Shown one piece after another: positions 16,735 to 23,267 of a stretch of 43,088 bases of DNA (the stretch's first letter is position 1; the number at the start of each line of letters is the position of its first letter). The notes under the pieces were generated by a model. The model did no database searches. It was not told where the DNA came from and was given only the letters and a program-made list of their open reading frames with translations. Source of the DNA: Xanthobacteraceae bacterium (GTDB taxonomy: Bacteria; Pseudomonadota; Alphaproteobacteria; Rhizobiales; Xanthobacteraceae); contig JAIESI010000012.1 of assembly GCA_019746135.1 (NCBI GenBank), positions 1 to 43,088 on the forward strand. Reading direction: 5' to 3'. The translations under genes and the position numbers were made by a program.

Positions 16735-17148
16735 ATGCCCGCCAAGCGCCAGCGCATCCAATCCGATAAGCTCCACGTCCGCAAAGACGGCAGCAAAGTT
16801 CTCTACTCCCAGGTGATGGTCGTCGAGGTCGGCGACACGCGGCACATCTTCGTCGCCGGCCAGACGCCGCGCGACCGCGACGGCAACTGCGTCGGCGCGG
16901 GCGACATGCGGGCGCAGATCGAGCAGGTCGGCAGCAACATCCGCGATGCGCTCGAAGCCGCCGGCGCGACGCTCGCCGACATCGTCCGCACCACGACCTA
17001 CGTCACCGACATGGACGAATACTTCAGGCATCAGGACATGCGGATGCGCTTCTTCGCCGACGCGCTGCCGACCAGCACCACCGTGCAGGTGGCGCGCCTG
17101 TCGCGGCCGGAGTTCATGGTCGAGATCGAGGCCTTCGCGATCGTCTGA
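16735..17148 (+). CDS. RidA/YjgF/YER057c/UK114 family protein
   Basis: 137 residues from ATG 16735 (GGAGCAAGG upstream). Core motifs are typical: IFVAGQTPRDRDGN near 39, DMRAQIEQVGSNIRDALEAA near 58, TTYVTDMDEYF near 88, and the C-terminal RPEFMVEIEAFAIV ending. RidA proteins form trimers; the archetype hydrolyses reactive enamine/imine intermediates, and catabolic paralogs deaminate pathway intermediates. The usual catalytic Arg region near residue 105 reads VQVARLSRPEF, not the classical R-C/V-V-E pattern of the archetypal subfamily, so this is likely a catabolic paralog. Last gene of the 12478-17148 run. Confidence 0.85.
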   Translation: MPAKRQRIQSDKLHVRKDGSKVLYSQVMVVEVGDTRHIFVAGQTPRDRDGNCVGAGDMRAQIEQVGSNIRDALEAAGATLADIVRTTTYVTDMDEYFRHQDMRMRFFADALPTSTTVQVARLSRPEFMVEIEAFAIV

Positions 17149-17319
17149 CGATCCGTTCGCAACCGCAGCACAGGCGTTGCAAATTCGTCGCACCGGCGAT
17201 TGAAAGCGCCGGATGTCCACACGCGTCGCGGAATTTTCGCAGGCAAATCAACGGCGATGGTTGTGAACGAATCTATCTCCGCCGGGCGGTCCCTTGTCGG
17301 CAGTTTCCGGCTCCCGTTA

Positions 17320-17477
17320 GCTTGGCGGCAGATCAGCCTCGCGCGAAACCGGGCATAAGGGGGGTTCGCGCGGCTTGATCGTCAGGCCCTCTCGGGGGAA
17401 AGGGCCTGCGCCGTTGCTCCGAGCGTGTGCGCACGTTGAGCAGCAAGGCCCCGCCCGATCCGGGCGGGGCCTTTTTT
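17320..17477 (+). ncRNA. Candidate small RNA with three hairpins and terminator
   Basis: Three stems in a row: AGCC/CGCGCGAA/CC at ~17334-17350 with GGTTCGCGCGGCT at 17363-17375; CAGGCCCT (17383-17390) with AGGGCCTG (17401-17408), perfect; then the terminator at 17445-17477. No coding frame of quality crosses it, and it starts ~170 bases after the ridA stop, so it may be an independent transcript or a long structured 3' UTR. No known family recognised. Confidence 0.4.
17445..17477 (+). terminator. Strong Rho-independent terminator
   Basis: A 13-bp perfect stem (AAGGCCCCGCCCG with CGGGCGGGGCCTT), three-base loop ATC and a run of six T at 17472-17477. Confidence 0.85.
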
Positions 17478-17955
17478 CCATTTGAGCGCGACTGCCGGCC
17501 ACCGTTGCAATTCCTGTGTCGGCTCCGTTCCACGTCAGAAAATCGGAAATGGCGCGGACGATTGCCTTCGGCTGAGGCTTGATTTCTCAGACCATCGCAA
17601 TGCCGCTCACACGGAGCCAACGACCAAGGCGCATGGGCCGTGCGTCATCTCTCCGTCGCGTGTGGACACTAGGCTTTCCGCGATCTGTCGGGGTTGCTGT
17701 CGGGGCGCCGCCTGCGTCCGGAAAATTGGCTACGGACGGGCGGCACCTCCAGCCTCGGCATCCTCGGTTTTTGGTTCGTCGGTTCATGCCTTCATTGTTG
17801 CTCGATTGCTTCCGCAGGCTTCTCGGCTCCGTCCGCAGGACGGTTCTGTATCCGCCGGGCTGGACATCGCGTCCGGGCATCCGCAAGGCCGAAGTGATCG
17901 TGCTGAGCGACGCGCACCGCCGTCCGGACCGGCGCAGCGCGGCATCTGTGCCGCG
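17478..17955. other. Gene-free stretch
   Basis: About 480 bases. Open frames on both strands have Arg/Ser-rich, domain-less translations and no ribosome sites worth trusting. I see no repeat or terminator within it. Confidence 0.4.
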
Positions 17956-18108
17956 TCACGAACTGAAGAAGCCGAAATAGACCGCGGCGAACGCGACCAC
18001 GACGCAGGCGGTGCTCACCACCAGCACCACGGCGACCGGCCGGTCGCGGAAGCCTGCACGGGCCTCGACGGCGGTTTCGACGATGTGGCCATTTTCCTTG
18101 GTCGGCAT
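17956..18108 (-). CDS. 50-residue single-helix membrane protein
   Basis: ATG at 18108 is preceded by CAGGAGCG. The N-terminal half is polar (MPTKENGHIVETAVEARAGF). The C-terminal half is one long hydrophobic helix, residues 25-48 (VAVVLVVSTACVVVAFAAVY), ending GFFSS. This is a tail-anchor-like plan with the N-terminus inside. Similar short proteins beginning MPTKENGHIVET are, from memory, repeated in Bradyrhizobium genomes with no known function. The longer open frame to 18399 is out of character. Confidence 0.65.
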   Translation of the reverse strand: MPTKENGHIVETAVEARAGFRDRPVAVVLVVSTACVVVAFAAVYFGFFSS

Positions 18109-18240
18109 GCGTCGCTCCTGGTTGGCAGGACAACGGCACAGGCATTCGCTGGTTCCTCGATGACCCCGCCATGCGTTGGCCGCGATGGAACCGATGCCTG
18201 GTCTCCGGGGTTGTGCGATCCAAAGCTGTGGAGGCCACCC

Positions 18241-18402
18241 ATGCAGGTCAGTGAGATTTACCGTCAGCGTGCCGCCGAATGCGAACGGATGGCGCTGCAG
18301 AAGCCGGAAGAGAGCGAGCATTTGCGGGAAGTGGCGAAGACCTGGCGATGGCTTGCGGCGGCAGCAGACGAGCTGGCGGGAGCGGCAAAGACGCTTCACT
18401 AG
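18241..18402 (+). CDS. 53-residue small helical protein
   Basis: ATG 18241 follows TGGAGGCC. The sequence MQVSEIYRQRAAECERMALQ, then EHLREVAKTWRWLAAAADEL, is a two-helix amphipathic arrangement frequent in rhizobial hypothetical proteins that open with M-x-(V/L)-SEIYRQRA. It is cytoplasmic with no signal. Divergent from the membrane protein ending the other way at 18108. Function unknown. Confidence 0.65.
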   Translation: MQVSEIYRQRAAECERMALQKPEESEHLREVAKTWRWLAAAADELAGAAKTLH

Positions 18403-18457
18403 GCCAGAGTCCTCACCGCTGCCTTGCGCCGGGCCGGGCCGTTCCTATCTAGCGCCG

Positions 18458-18871
18458 GTGAACAGCCGCTCCCATTTCGCTTTGGCTTTTGACATCTCGC
18501 GACCGCAGAGCCGCGCGGAGCGCATTGCCCGCATCGAATGGCTGTCGACGTTGCTCGACACCGCGCTCGTCATACCCGGCACCAACATCCGCTTCGGCCT
18601 CGATGCGCTGATCGGTCTCGTGCCGGGCATCGGCGATATCGTTTCGACGGCGCTGTCGCTCTACATCGTCCGCGAGGCGCGGGCGCTCGGCGCGCCGCGG
18701 CTGCTGATCGCGCGCATGCTCGCCAACGTGGCGCTTGACGGCATGATCGGCGCGGTGCCGGTCGCGGGCGACGTGTTCGACGTGGCCTTCCGTGCCAACC
18801 GGCGCAACGTCGCGCTGCTGCGGGCGCATCTCGACCGCACCGAGCGCCGGCTCAGGCGGGCCCGATCGTGA
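18458..18871 (+). CDS. DUF4112 membrane protein
   Basis: 137 residues from GTG 18458. The family core is clear: ARIEWLSTLLDTALVIPGTN, then GLDALIGLVPGIGDIVSTAL, and DGMIGAVPVAGDVFDVAFRA, ending with a basic helix RRNVALLRAHLDRTERRLRR. Two hydrophobic hairpins around the GxxPxxGD motifs suggest membrane association. Molecular role unknown. The TGA overlaps the GTG start of the next gene (GTGA), so both are probably co-translated. Confidence 0.8.
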   Translation: MNSRSHFALAFDISRPQSRAERIARIEWLSTLLDTALVIPGTNIRFGLDALIGLVPGIGDIVSTALSLYIVREARALGAPRLLIARMLANVALDGMIGAVPVAGDVFDVAFRANRRNVALLRAHLDRTERRLRRARS

Positions 18872-19179
18872 GCGCGCCGCTGCTCGTGTCGATCCCGCAT
18901 CGCCTCGGCAAGGAGGAGGCGCTGCGCCGGATCAAGTCCGGACTCGCGAACGCACGGACGAATTACAGCGCCATCATCGCGGTGGACGAGGAGGTCTGGA
19001 CCGGGGACCGGCTCTTGCTGCGGGTTCGCGCGCTGGGCCAGAGCGTCTCGGGCCTCATCGACGTGTGCGACGACTGTGTGCGGCTGGAGGTGACGTTGCC
19101 CTGGCTGCTGGCGAAGTTCGCCGAGCGGGTCGTGCCGACGCTCCGCAGGGAAGCGACGCTGACGCTCGAGAAGAAATGA
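18868..19179 (+). CDS. Polyhydroxyalkanoate-system family protein (PHA_gran_rgn type)
   Basis: 103 residues from GTG 18868. Matches the short PHA-granule-region family: SIPHRLGKEEALRRIKSGLA at residues 8-27, VRALGQSVSGLIDVCDDCVR in the middle, and VTLPWLLAKFAERVVPTLR then LEKK at the end. The family is found near PHA synthesis genes in some proteobacteria and is thought to be granule-associated; biochemical function is not established. No phaC or phasin gene is here. Coupled by overlap to the DUF4112 gene. Confidence 0.8.
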   Translation: MSAPLLVSIPHRLGKEEALRRIKSGLANARTNYSAIIAVDEEVWTGDRLLLRVRALGQSVSGLIDVCDDCVRLEVTLPWLLAKFAERVVPTLRREATLTLEKK

Positions 19180-19214
19180 GCCGCTGGGGAACTCACATCG
19201 ATCGGCACGCGTCC

Positions 19215-19366
19215 GATGCACTGGCAAAGAAACCCGGTGATGGTGGCTGGATGCCTCGGCGGGGCAGCGAATCAAAGGCATAAGGTCTGCCCGGCCGACA
19301 GAGGCTCCGAGCGAGCTGGACGTTTGCCGCTTTTGCAAGCCCCGCCATCGAGCATGGCGGGGCTTT
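19215..19366 (+). ncRNA. Candidate small RNA ending in a terminator-like hairpin
   Basis: A long imperfect stem pairs GCCTCGGCGGGGCAG (19253-19267) with CTGCCCGGCCGACAGAGGC (~19287-19305). It is followed by AGCCCCGCCAT (19338-19348) pairing perfectly with ATGGCGGGGCT (19354-19364), with a short TTT after it. No believable protein covers the stretch. The poor T-tract is the main weakness. Confidence 0.3.
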
Positions 19367-19455
19367 CCCGTTTCGGGCAGCGAATGTGCGGGTTTCCATC
19401 CCGGCTTTCCGGACGCAGCGGGAGGCGGCTTTGGCCAAATAAAATGAAAAGAACA

Positions 19456-19478
19456 AGCCCCGCTGCTGCGGGGCTTTT
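19456..19478. terminator. Bidirectional Rho-independent terminator
   Basis: AGCCCCG CTGCTG CGGGGCT hairpin. On the plus strand it is followed by TTTTT. On the minus strand it begins three bases after the stop of the gene at 19479 and runs into a T-rich tail (TTGTTCTTTTCATTTTATTT), so it serves that gene well. Confidence 0.75.
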
Positions 19479-19754
19479 TCAGTCGCCTCGCTGGCACTTG
19501 TCGATTCGCGTCACCGTGGTTGTGCCGTCTCCGCGGGGCAAACGCACTCGTTCGCTTCCACATCGTTGCCGGCTCGGAGCGGCGCCGGCGGTCTCCGGCC
19601 GATGCTCGTCGTCGTAGAGCCAATGCCGGCGCTGCGAGACGCCGCGGTCCTGCAGCGCCTCGTTGCGAAGCCGGTCCTCGCGTTCTCCGTCGGCGGCGAT
19701 CGCGACCGGGGAAAGCAGGCAGCTCGCAAGCATGGAAAGTGAGGCCAGTCTCAT
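19479..19754 (-). CDS. Small exported hypothetical protein
   Basis: 91 residues from ATG 19754, with GGAGAGACGG just upstream. A clear Sec signal, MRLASLSMLASCLLSPVAIA, is cleaved around AIAADG. The mature part is polar and Arg-rich (EREDRLRNEALQDRGVSQRR), then WLYDDEHRPET, and ends with a segment TTTVTRIDKCQRGD having one cysteine. There is a terminator directly after the stop. Short secreted proteins with a terminal TRI..C..G motif are common hypotheticals in the group. Confidence 0.6.
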   Translation of the reverse strand: MRLASLSMLASCLLSPVAIAADGEREDRLRNEALQDRGVSQRRHWLYDDEHRPETAGAAPSRQRCGSERVRLPRGDGTTTVTRIDKCQRGD

Positions 19755-19833
19755 CGCCGTCTCTCCAGTGCGGAAGCAACAATGTTACACCGTTGAATGT
19801 TCCGATCTGGAGCAGGTTTTTTGCGCCGCAAAT

Positions 19834-20004
19834 CTAGTGCATCAGCTCGCGCGGCGGCTTGATCTTGTGCAGCAGCTCGGGCCAGAGCTTCTCCACGACG
19901 CGGCGCAGGATTGGCGGCCCATCGACGATTTCGTGAGCGACGATGAGACGACGAATCGTCTCGAGCTCGTCATCGTCCATCGCTTCATGCACACGCGGTG
20001 TCAT
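19834..20004 (-). CDS. 56-residue cytoplasmic hypothetical protein
   Basis: Start taken at ATG 20004 (GGAGGCGG upstream); the frame extends further but without coding character. The sequence MTPRVHEAMDDDELETIRRL, then AHEIVDGPPILRRVVEKLWP and LLHKIKPPRELMH, belongs to a short family I have seen in Bradyrhizobium relatives. Acidic at the start, basic at the end, with no signal. Same strand as the small membrane protein just upstream. Confidence 0.6.
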   Translation of the reverse strand: MTPRVHEAMDDDELETIRRLIVAHEIVDGPPILRRVVEKLWPELLHKIKPPRELMH

Positions 20005-20063
20005 ATCCGCCTCCGCAACTGGTATCGCCCCGCCGGATCGCAGGCTTCGCTTGCCGTGGCGCG

Positions 20064-20147
20064 TCAGCGCCAGAACAGCGCGAGCAGGATGATGATGGGA
20101 AGGGGGATACCCAGCAGCCAAAGCAGCGCGCCTCTACCTAAACCCAT
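20064..20147 (-). CDS. 27-residue membrane micro-protein
   Basis: ATG at 20147 is preceded by GGAGGCTCAC. The whole product is MGLGRGALLWLLGIPLPIII plus LLALFWR, one transmembrane helix starting with a Gly/Arg cap. Near-identical tiny proteins (MGLGRGALLWLLGIP...) are widespread in alphaproteobacteria according to memory, which supports it as a real gene despite its length. Below the size limit of most gene finders. Confidence 0.6.
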   Translation of the reverse strand: MGLGRGALLWLLGIPLPIIILLALFWR

Positions 20148-20363
20148 GTGAGCCTCCATGATCTGCGTCACGGAGCTAACGCGCGATGCCGGACCGGGTT
20201 CCTACGACTGTCGTTGCATCTCACAGGAGTGAGAGTGAAAGTGATAAAGCGTGAAAATGAAAAGCGCCGGCGCGCCGGCAGGCGGGGGGCCGCCCTGCAA
20301 CTCGGATCCGAAACGAAACTTCAAGGCGGTGACGCGCGTTGACGGTTGACGACGGAGGCATCG

Positions 20364-20801
20364 ATGCCGAGCACGCGACGCCGGGTGCCCGCACCCACCC
20401 GCGAGGACGTCAACCGCCGCATCAGGCACGCCATCGAGCGCAGCGTGCATTACTACGAACGGCATCCCGCCGAGATTCCCGAGCGCCTGCGCGAGCTGGA
20501 CGCGGAATGGGACATCGAACGGGCGGTCGAGGCGAACGCCGCGGCGCTGTCGTTTGTCGGCGTGCTGCTCGGCGTCGGTCGCGGCAAGCGGTGGCTGATG
20601 CTGCCGGCGGTGGTGGGCGGGTTGCTGTTTCAGCACGCGGTGCAGGGCTGGTGCCCGCCCGCTCAGATGTTGCGCCGCCTGGGCTTTCGCACCTTCGGCG
20701 AGATCGACGAGGAGCGCCAGGCGCTCAAGGCGATCCGTGGAGACTATCGCGATATCCGGCCGGGCGATGGCCGGTCGGTCCTGCGCGCCGTTCGCGCCTG
20801 A
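20364..20801 (+). CDS. DUF2892-like membrane protein
   Basis: 145 residues. ATG 20364 has GGAGGCATCG before it; a TTG at 20346 in the same frame has no ribosome site. The N-terminal ~60 residues are polar (TREDVNRRIRHAIERSVHYY). Then come two short hydrophobic stretches (LSFVGVLLGVG; LMLPAVVGGLLFQHAV) and the family end GWCPPAQMLRRLGFRTFGEI followed by DEERQALKAIRGDY. The GWCP element and DEER..ALKAIRGDY tail are typical of DUF2892-like inner membrane proteins. Role unknown. Confidence 0.7.
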   Translation: MPSTRRRVPAPTREDVNRRIRHAIERSVHYYERHPAEIPERLRELDAEWDIERAVEANAAALSFVGVLLGVGRGKRWLMLPAVVGGLLFQHAVQGWCPPAQMLRRLGFRTFGEIDEERQALKAIRGDYRDIRPGDGRSVLRAVRA

Positions 20802-20836
20802 GGCTGTCGCATTGGCCGCAGCTCGGGCGGTGTGCT

Positions 20837-20859
20837 CCCTCCCCCTGAAAGGGGGAGGG
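20837..20859. terminator. Hairpin between convergent genes
   Basis: CCCTCCCCC pairs perfectly with GGGGGAGGG around a TGAAA loop. It lacks a T-run, so it may be a repeat fragment of the CCCTCCCC family (compare 16575 and 34353) or act as an mRNA end-stabiliser between the genes ending at 20801 and 20889. Confidence 0.4.
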
Positions 20860-20888
20860 TTGGCGTGGGGGCAGGACAGGCGTGGGGC

Positions 20889-21857
20889 TCAGTTCGCCGC
20901 AATCCCTGCGTCCTTGACCACCTTCGACCACTTCACCCATTCGCTTTCGATGTCCTTGACGTAGTCCTCCGGCGTGCTGGGCAGCGGCTCCGCGCCCTCG
21001 GCGTCGATCCGCGCCTTCACCTCGTCGGAGGTCAGCGCCTCCTTCAGCGCGGCGCTGAGCTTTGCCGTGATCGCCGGCGGCAGGCCCGCGGGCGCGATCA
21101 GCCCGTAGCGCTGCGCCGCCTCGAAGCCCGGCAGGCCGCCTTCGATCGCGGTCGGCACCTCGGGCAGCGCCGCGATCCTCTTGAGGCTGGTCACGGCCAG
21201 TGGCCGCAGCGTGCCGCTCTTGATGTTGGCGATCAGCGAGGGAAGGCCTGAGAACATCACCGCCACATGGTTGCCGACGAGGGCCGCGACCGCGGGGCCC
21301 GAGCCGCGGAACGGCACGTGGATCATCTGCACGCTCGCGGCGTTGGTGAACATCACGCCGACCAGATGATTGGGCGTGCCCGCGCCGCCCGAGCCGTAGC
21401 CGAGCTTGCCGGGTTCGCGCTTGGCGAGCGCGATGAACTCCTGCAGCGACTTCGCCGGCACCTCGTTGTTCACCACCATCGCCACCGGCGCGTTGGCAAT
21501 GAGCCCGATCGCGGTGAAGTCCTTGACCGGGTCGTAGCCGGCGTTGGGGTAGAACGCCGGGCCCTGCGCCAGCGTGCCGGTGTTGCCGAGCCCGAGCGTG
21601 TAGCCGTCCGGTGCACTTTTCGCGATCTGTCGCGTCGCCGTGGTGCCGCCCGCGCCGGGCCGGTTCTCGACCACGATCTCGCGGCCGAGAATGCGGCTCA
21701 TCCGCTCGCCGATCACCCGCGCCATGATGTCGTTGCCGCCGCCCGCCGCGGTCGAAACCACAATTGTGATGGGCCGCGACGGATAGTCCTGCGCCGCCGC
21801 GGGAGCCGCCGCGCCGAGGATGAACAGCAAAGCGGGAAAGAGTTTCAGCGGTGCCAT
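20889..21857 (-). CDS. TctC/Bug-family periplasmic solute-binding protein 6
   Basis: 322 residues from ATG 21857. Sec signal MAPLKLFPALLFILGAAAPA, cut near AAAQDYP. Motifs: VVSTAAGGGNDIMARVIG, ENRPGAGGTTATRQ, MIHVPFRGSGPAVAALVGN. The usual Pro-x-Pro-Gly-Gly of the first loop is STAAGGG here. It is a single-gene unit, convergent with the DUF2892-like gene. Confidence 0.9.
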   Translation of the reverse strand: MAPLKLFPALLFILGAAAPAAAQDYPSRPITIVVSTAAGGGNDIMARVIGERMSRILGREIVVENRPGAGGTTATRQIAKSAPDGYTLGLGNTGTLAQGPAFYPNAGYDPVKDFTAIGLIANAPVAMVVNNEVPAKSLQEFIALAKREPGKLGYGSGGAGTPNHLVGVMFTNAASVQMIHVPFRGSGPAVAALVGNHVAVMFSGLPSLIANIKSGTLRPLAVTSLKRIAALPEVPTAIEGGLPGFEAAQRYGLIAPAGLPPAITAKLSAALKEALTSDEVKARIDAEGAEPLPSTPEDYVKDIESEWVKWSKVVKDAGIAAN

Positions 21858-22009
21858 GGCGTCCGTCCCGTTCGATCACCGTTTCGGCATTGAATTCGCA
21901 ACCATAGCACGATGCCGCGATGCACGAGGCCTGCGCCCGTGGTCTTAAAACAGGAACCAGGATCGCGCGTGAGGCAACCAATCCCCGGCGATGGCGTTGA
22001 TTCGAGGTC

Positions 22010-22243
22010 ATGAAGGATCATGTTGTCGCCTTGCTCGAGGCTGTGCGGCGTTCGCAGGATGAGCTCGCCGCCTATATCCACGACGAACATGCCGGATCGG
22101 CGGCGCCGCGCGAAACCGTGCGCCAGCTCTGCGGCATCCTCGGCGACCATGCGGTGATCGCCGCCATGATCGAGCTGAGCAGCGCGCTGGACCTGCCGGT
22201 GCCCGATCCGGTGGTTCCCGGCTCGCCGCGCGCAAGGAACTGA
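22010..22243 (+). CDS. 77-residue helical hypothetical protein
   Basis: ATG 22010 after a GAGGTC site. The sequence is alpha-helical and acidic (DHVVALLEAVRRSQDELAAY; VRQLCGILGDHAVIAAMIEL), with a Pro-rich tail PVPDPVVPGSP. No signal or membrane segment. It is followed after three bases by the DUF2934 gene, so the two form a pair. Function not recognised. Confidence 0.6.
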   Translation: MKDHVVALLEAVRRSQDELAAYIHDEHAGSAAPRETVRQLCGILGDHAVIAAMIELSSALDLPVPDPVVPGSPRARN

Positions 22244-22246
22244 GCC

Positions 22247-22531
22247 ATGGACCACACCATGCCTTACGACGCCAACCTCGAGCGCCGCATCCGCGAACGC
22301 GCCTTCCGGATCTGGATCGAGGAGGGCCAGCCGCGCGGCCGCGACCAGGCGCACTGGCTGATCGCCGAGGCCGAGCTGACGTCCGGTTCGTCGCCGCCGC
22401 TGCAACCCGACCAGCCGATCGGACAGGTTTCGCAGGCGCAGCAGCAGACCGGCGAGCAGGCGCGGCGGCGCACGGACGCGGAGGCTTTCTCGATCGTCGG
22501 CGGCACCAATCCCGACGACGTGACCCGCTGA
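22247..22531 (+). CDS. DUF2934 protein
   Basis: 94 residues. The family core lies at residues 11-42: LERRIRERAFRIWIEEGQPR followed by GRDQAHWLIAEAEL, the recognisable R-AY/F-x-(I/L)W-x-x-E-G-x-P-x-G-x-x-x-x-HW pattern. The C-terminus is Gln-rich (QPIGQVSQAQQQTGEQ), a low-complexity tail. DUF2934 proteins are short, abundant in rhizobia, often next to stress or hypothetical genes; role unknown. Three-base gap to the upstream gene. Confidence 0.8.
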   Translation: MDHTMPYDANLERRIRERAFRIWIEEGQPRGRDQAHWLIAEAELTSGSSPPLQPDQPIGQVSQAQQQTGEQARRRTDAEAFSIVGGTNPDDVTR

Positions 22532-22546
22532 CCTGCCATCGGCGCG

Positions 22547-22741
22547 CTACTGATGCTTGCGCGGTCCGGCCGGAAGCGGAAAGCGTCGCGGCTCTTCTTC
22601 TTCCGGTTCCTGGGCGATGGTCGTTTCGGGAGCGATGGTCGTTTGGGGCTTCGGCGCGCGCTGGACGTAAAGGCCGACGGCCGCACCGGCCATGCAGAGG
22701 ACGGCGAGCACAAGCAGCACACGTTCCGTTGAGGCCCGCAT
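22547..22741 (-). CDS. 64-residue single-helix membrane protein with acidic tail
   Basis: Start taken at ATG 22741, where the N-terminus MRASTERVLLVLAVLCMAGA becomes a good transmembrane helix or uncleaved signal (residues 8-26). The periplasmic part has Pro/Thr repeats (PQTTIAPETTIAQ), a Glu stretch EPEEEEPRR, and the end FPLPAGPRKHQ. The open frame to 22831 adds only unlikely residues. Convergent with the DUF2934 gene. Confidence 0.5.
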   Translation of the reverse strand: MRASTERVLLVLAVLCMAGAAVGLYVQRAPKPQTTIAPETTIAQEPEEEEPRRFPLPAGPRKHQ

Positions 22742-22969
22742 GACAGCTCCTGTCCGGTCTGCCGAGCGTTCTGCCAAGACAAGTCCCGACACGTGACAGG
22801 TGTTCCGCGGCGGCGTTCGAGCCAGGGCCATGCAACCGAGCCAGGGCTATGCAACTCGTTCGGGATGAGGCGGGCGCTGGTTTTTTGCCCGCAATGCTCG
22901 TTGGCTGTCTGTGGAACCTCCGCTAGACTTGGGGTCGGCTTGCGTCTGCCCTCTGGCCCGAGGTGACGT

Positions 22970-23152
22970 ATGCGTGATTTCGAGTTTCGGCTGTTTGCCA
23001 CCGAGATCATCGGGCACCCCCGGTGCACCGAATGCAGCACGTTCATGTGGCTTTCGATCATCGAGCCCGCCGACAAGCCGGACCACGACCTGCGCCTGTT
23101 CGAGTGCCCGCGCTGCCAGCATGCGATGCGCGTGAAGGTCAGATATCGCTAG
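22970..23152 (+). CDS. 60-residue zinc-ribbon protein
   Basis: ATG 22970 follows GAGGTGAC. Two knuckles: CTECSTF near residue 19 and CPRCQHAM near residue 46, fitting a zinc ribbon. The middle (LSIIEPADKPDHDLRLFE) is a strand-rich insert. The stop codon TAG is also the first three bases after GC of an interspersed repeat (CTAGAGC), so insertion of the repeat may have set or changed the protein end. Confidence 0.65.
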   Translation: MRDFEFRLFATEIIGHPRCTECSTFMWLSIIEPADKPDHDLRLFECPRCQHAMRVKVRYR

Positions 23153-23254
23153 AGCATTTACCGGCGAAGTGTGAAGCGGTTCGCCGTAAGAAAATACGAC
23201 CAAGCCAAGAGGCTGGAGCCTTTTCCGATTCCGAAGGAACGGAAAAGGCTCTAG
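23149..23254. repeat. Interspersed repeat with CTAGAGC / GCTCTAG ends
   Basis: About 106 bases with terminal inverted repeats CTAGAGC (23149-23155) and GCTCTAG (23248-23254). The right part is a perfect 12-bp hairpin, GAGCCTTTTCCG with CGGAAAAGGCTC. The style AGAGCATTT..GGCGAAGTG..GGTTCGCC is a common intergenic element in Bradyrhizobium/Afipia genomes, by memory. It overlaps the stop codon of the zinc-ribbon gene. Confidence 0.65.
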
Positions 23255-23267
23255 GGCGCCACCCCGG

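Noticed and set aside
19193..19456. An 87-codon minus-strand protein
   Set aside because: Its translation is low-complexity without a ribosome site and crosses hairpins; a non-coding RNA region is a better reading.
20231..20342. A ~36-residue basic peptide after an AGGAG site
   Set aside because: The composition (Lys/Arg/Gly) and overlap with a GCCGGCGCGCCGGC palindrome make coding doubtful.
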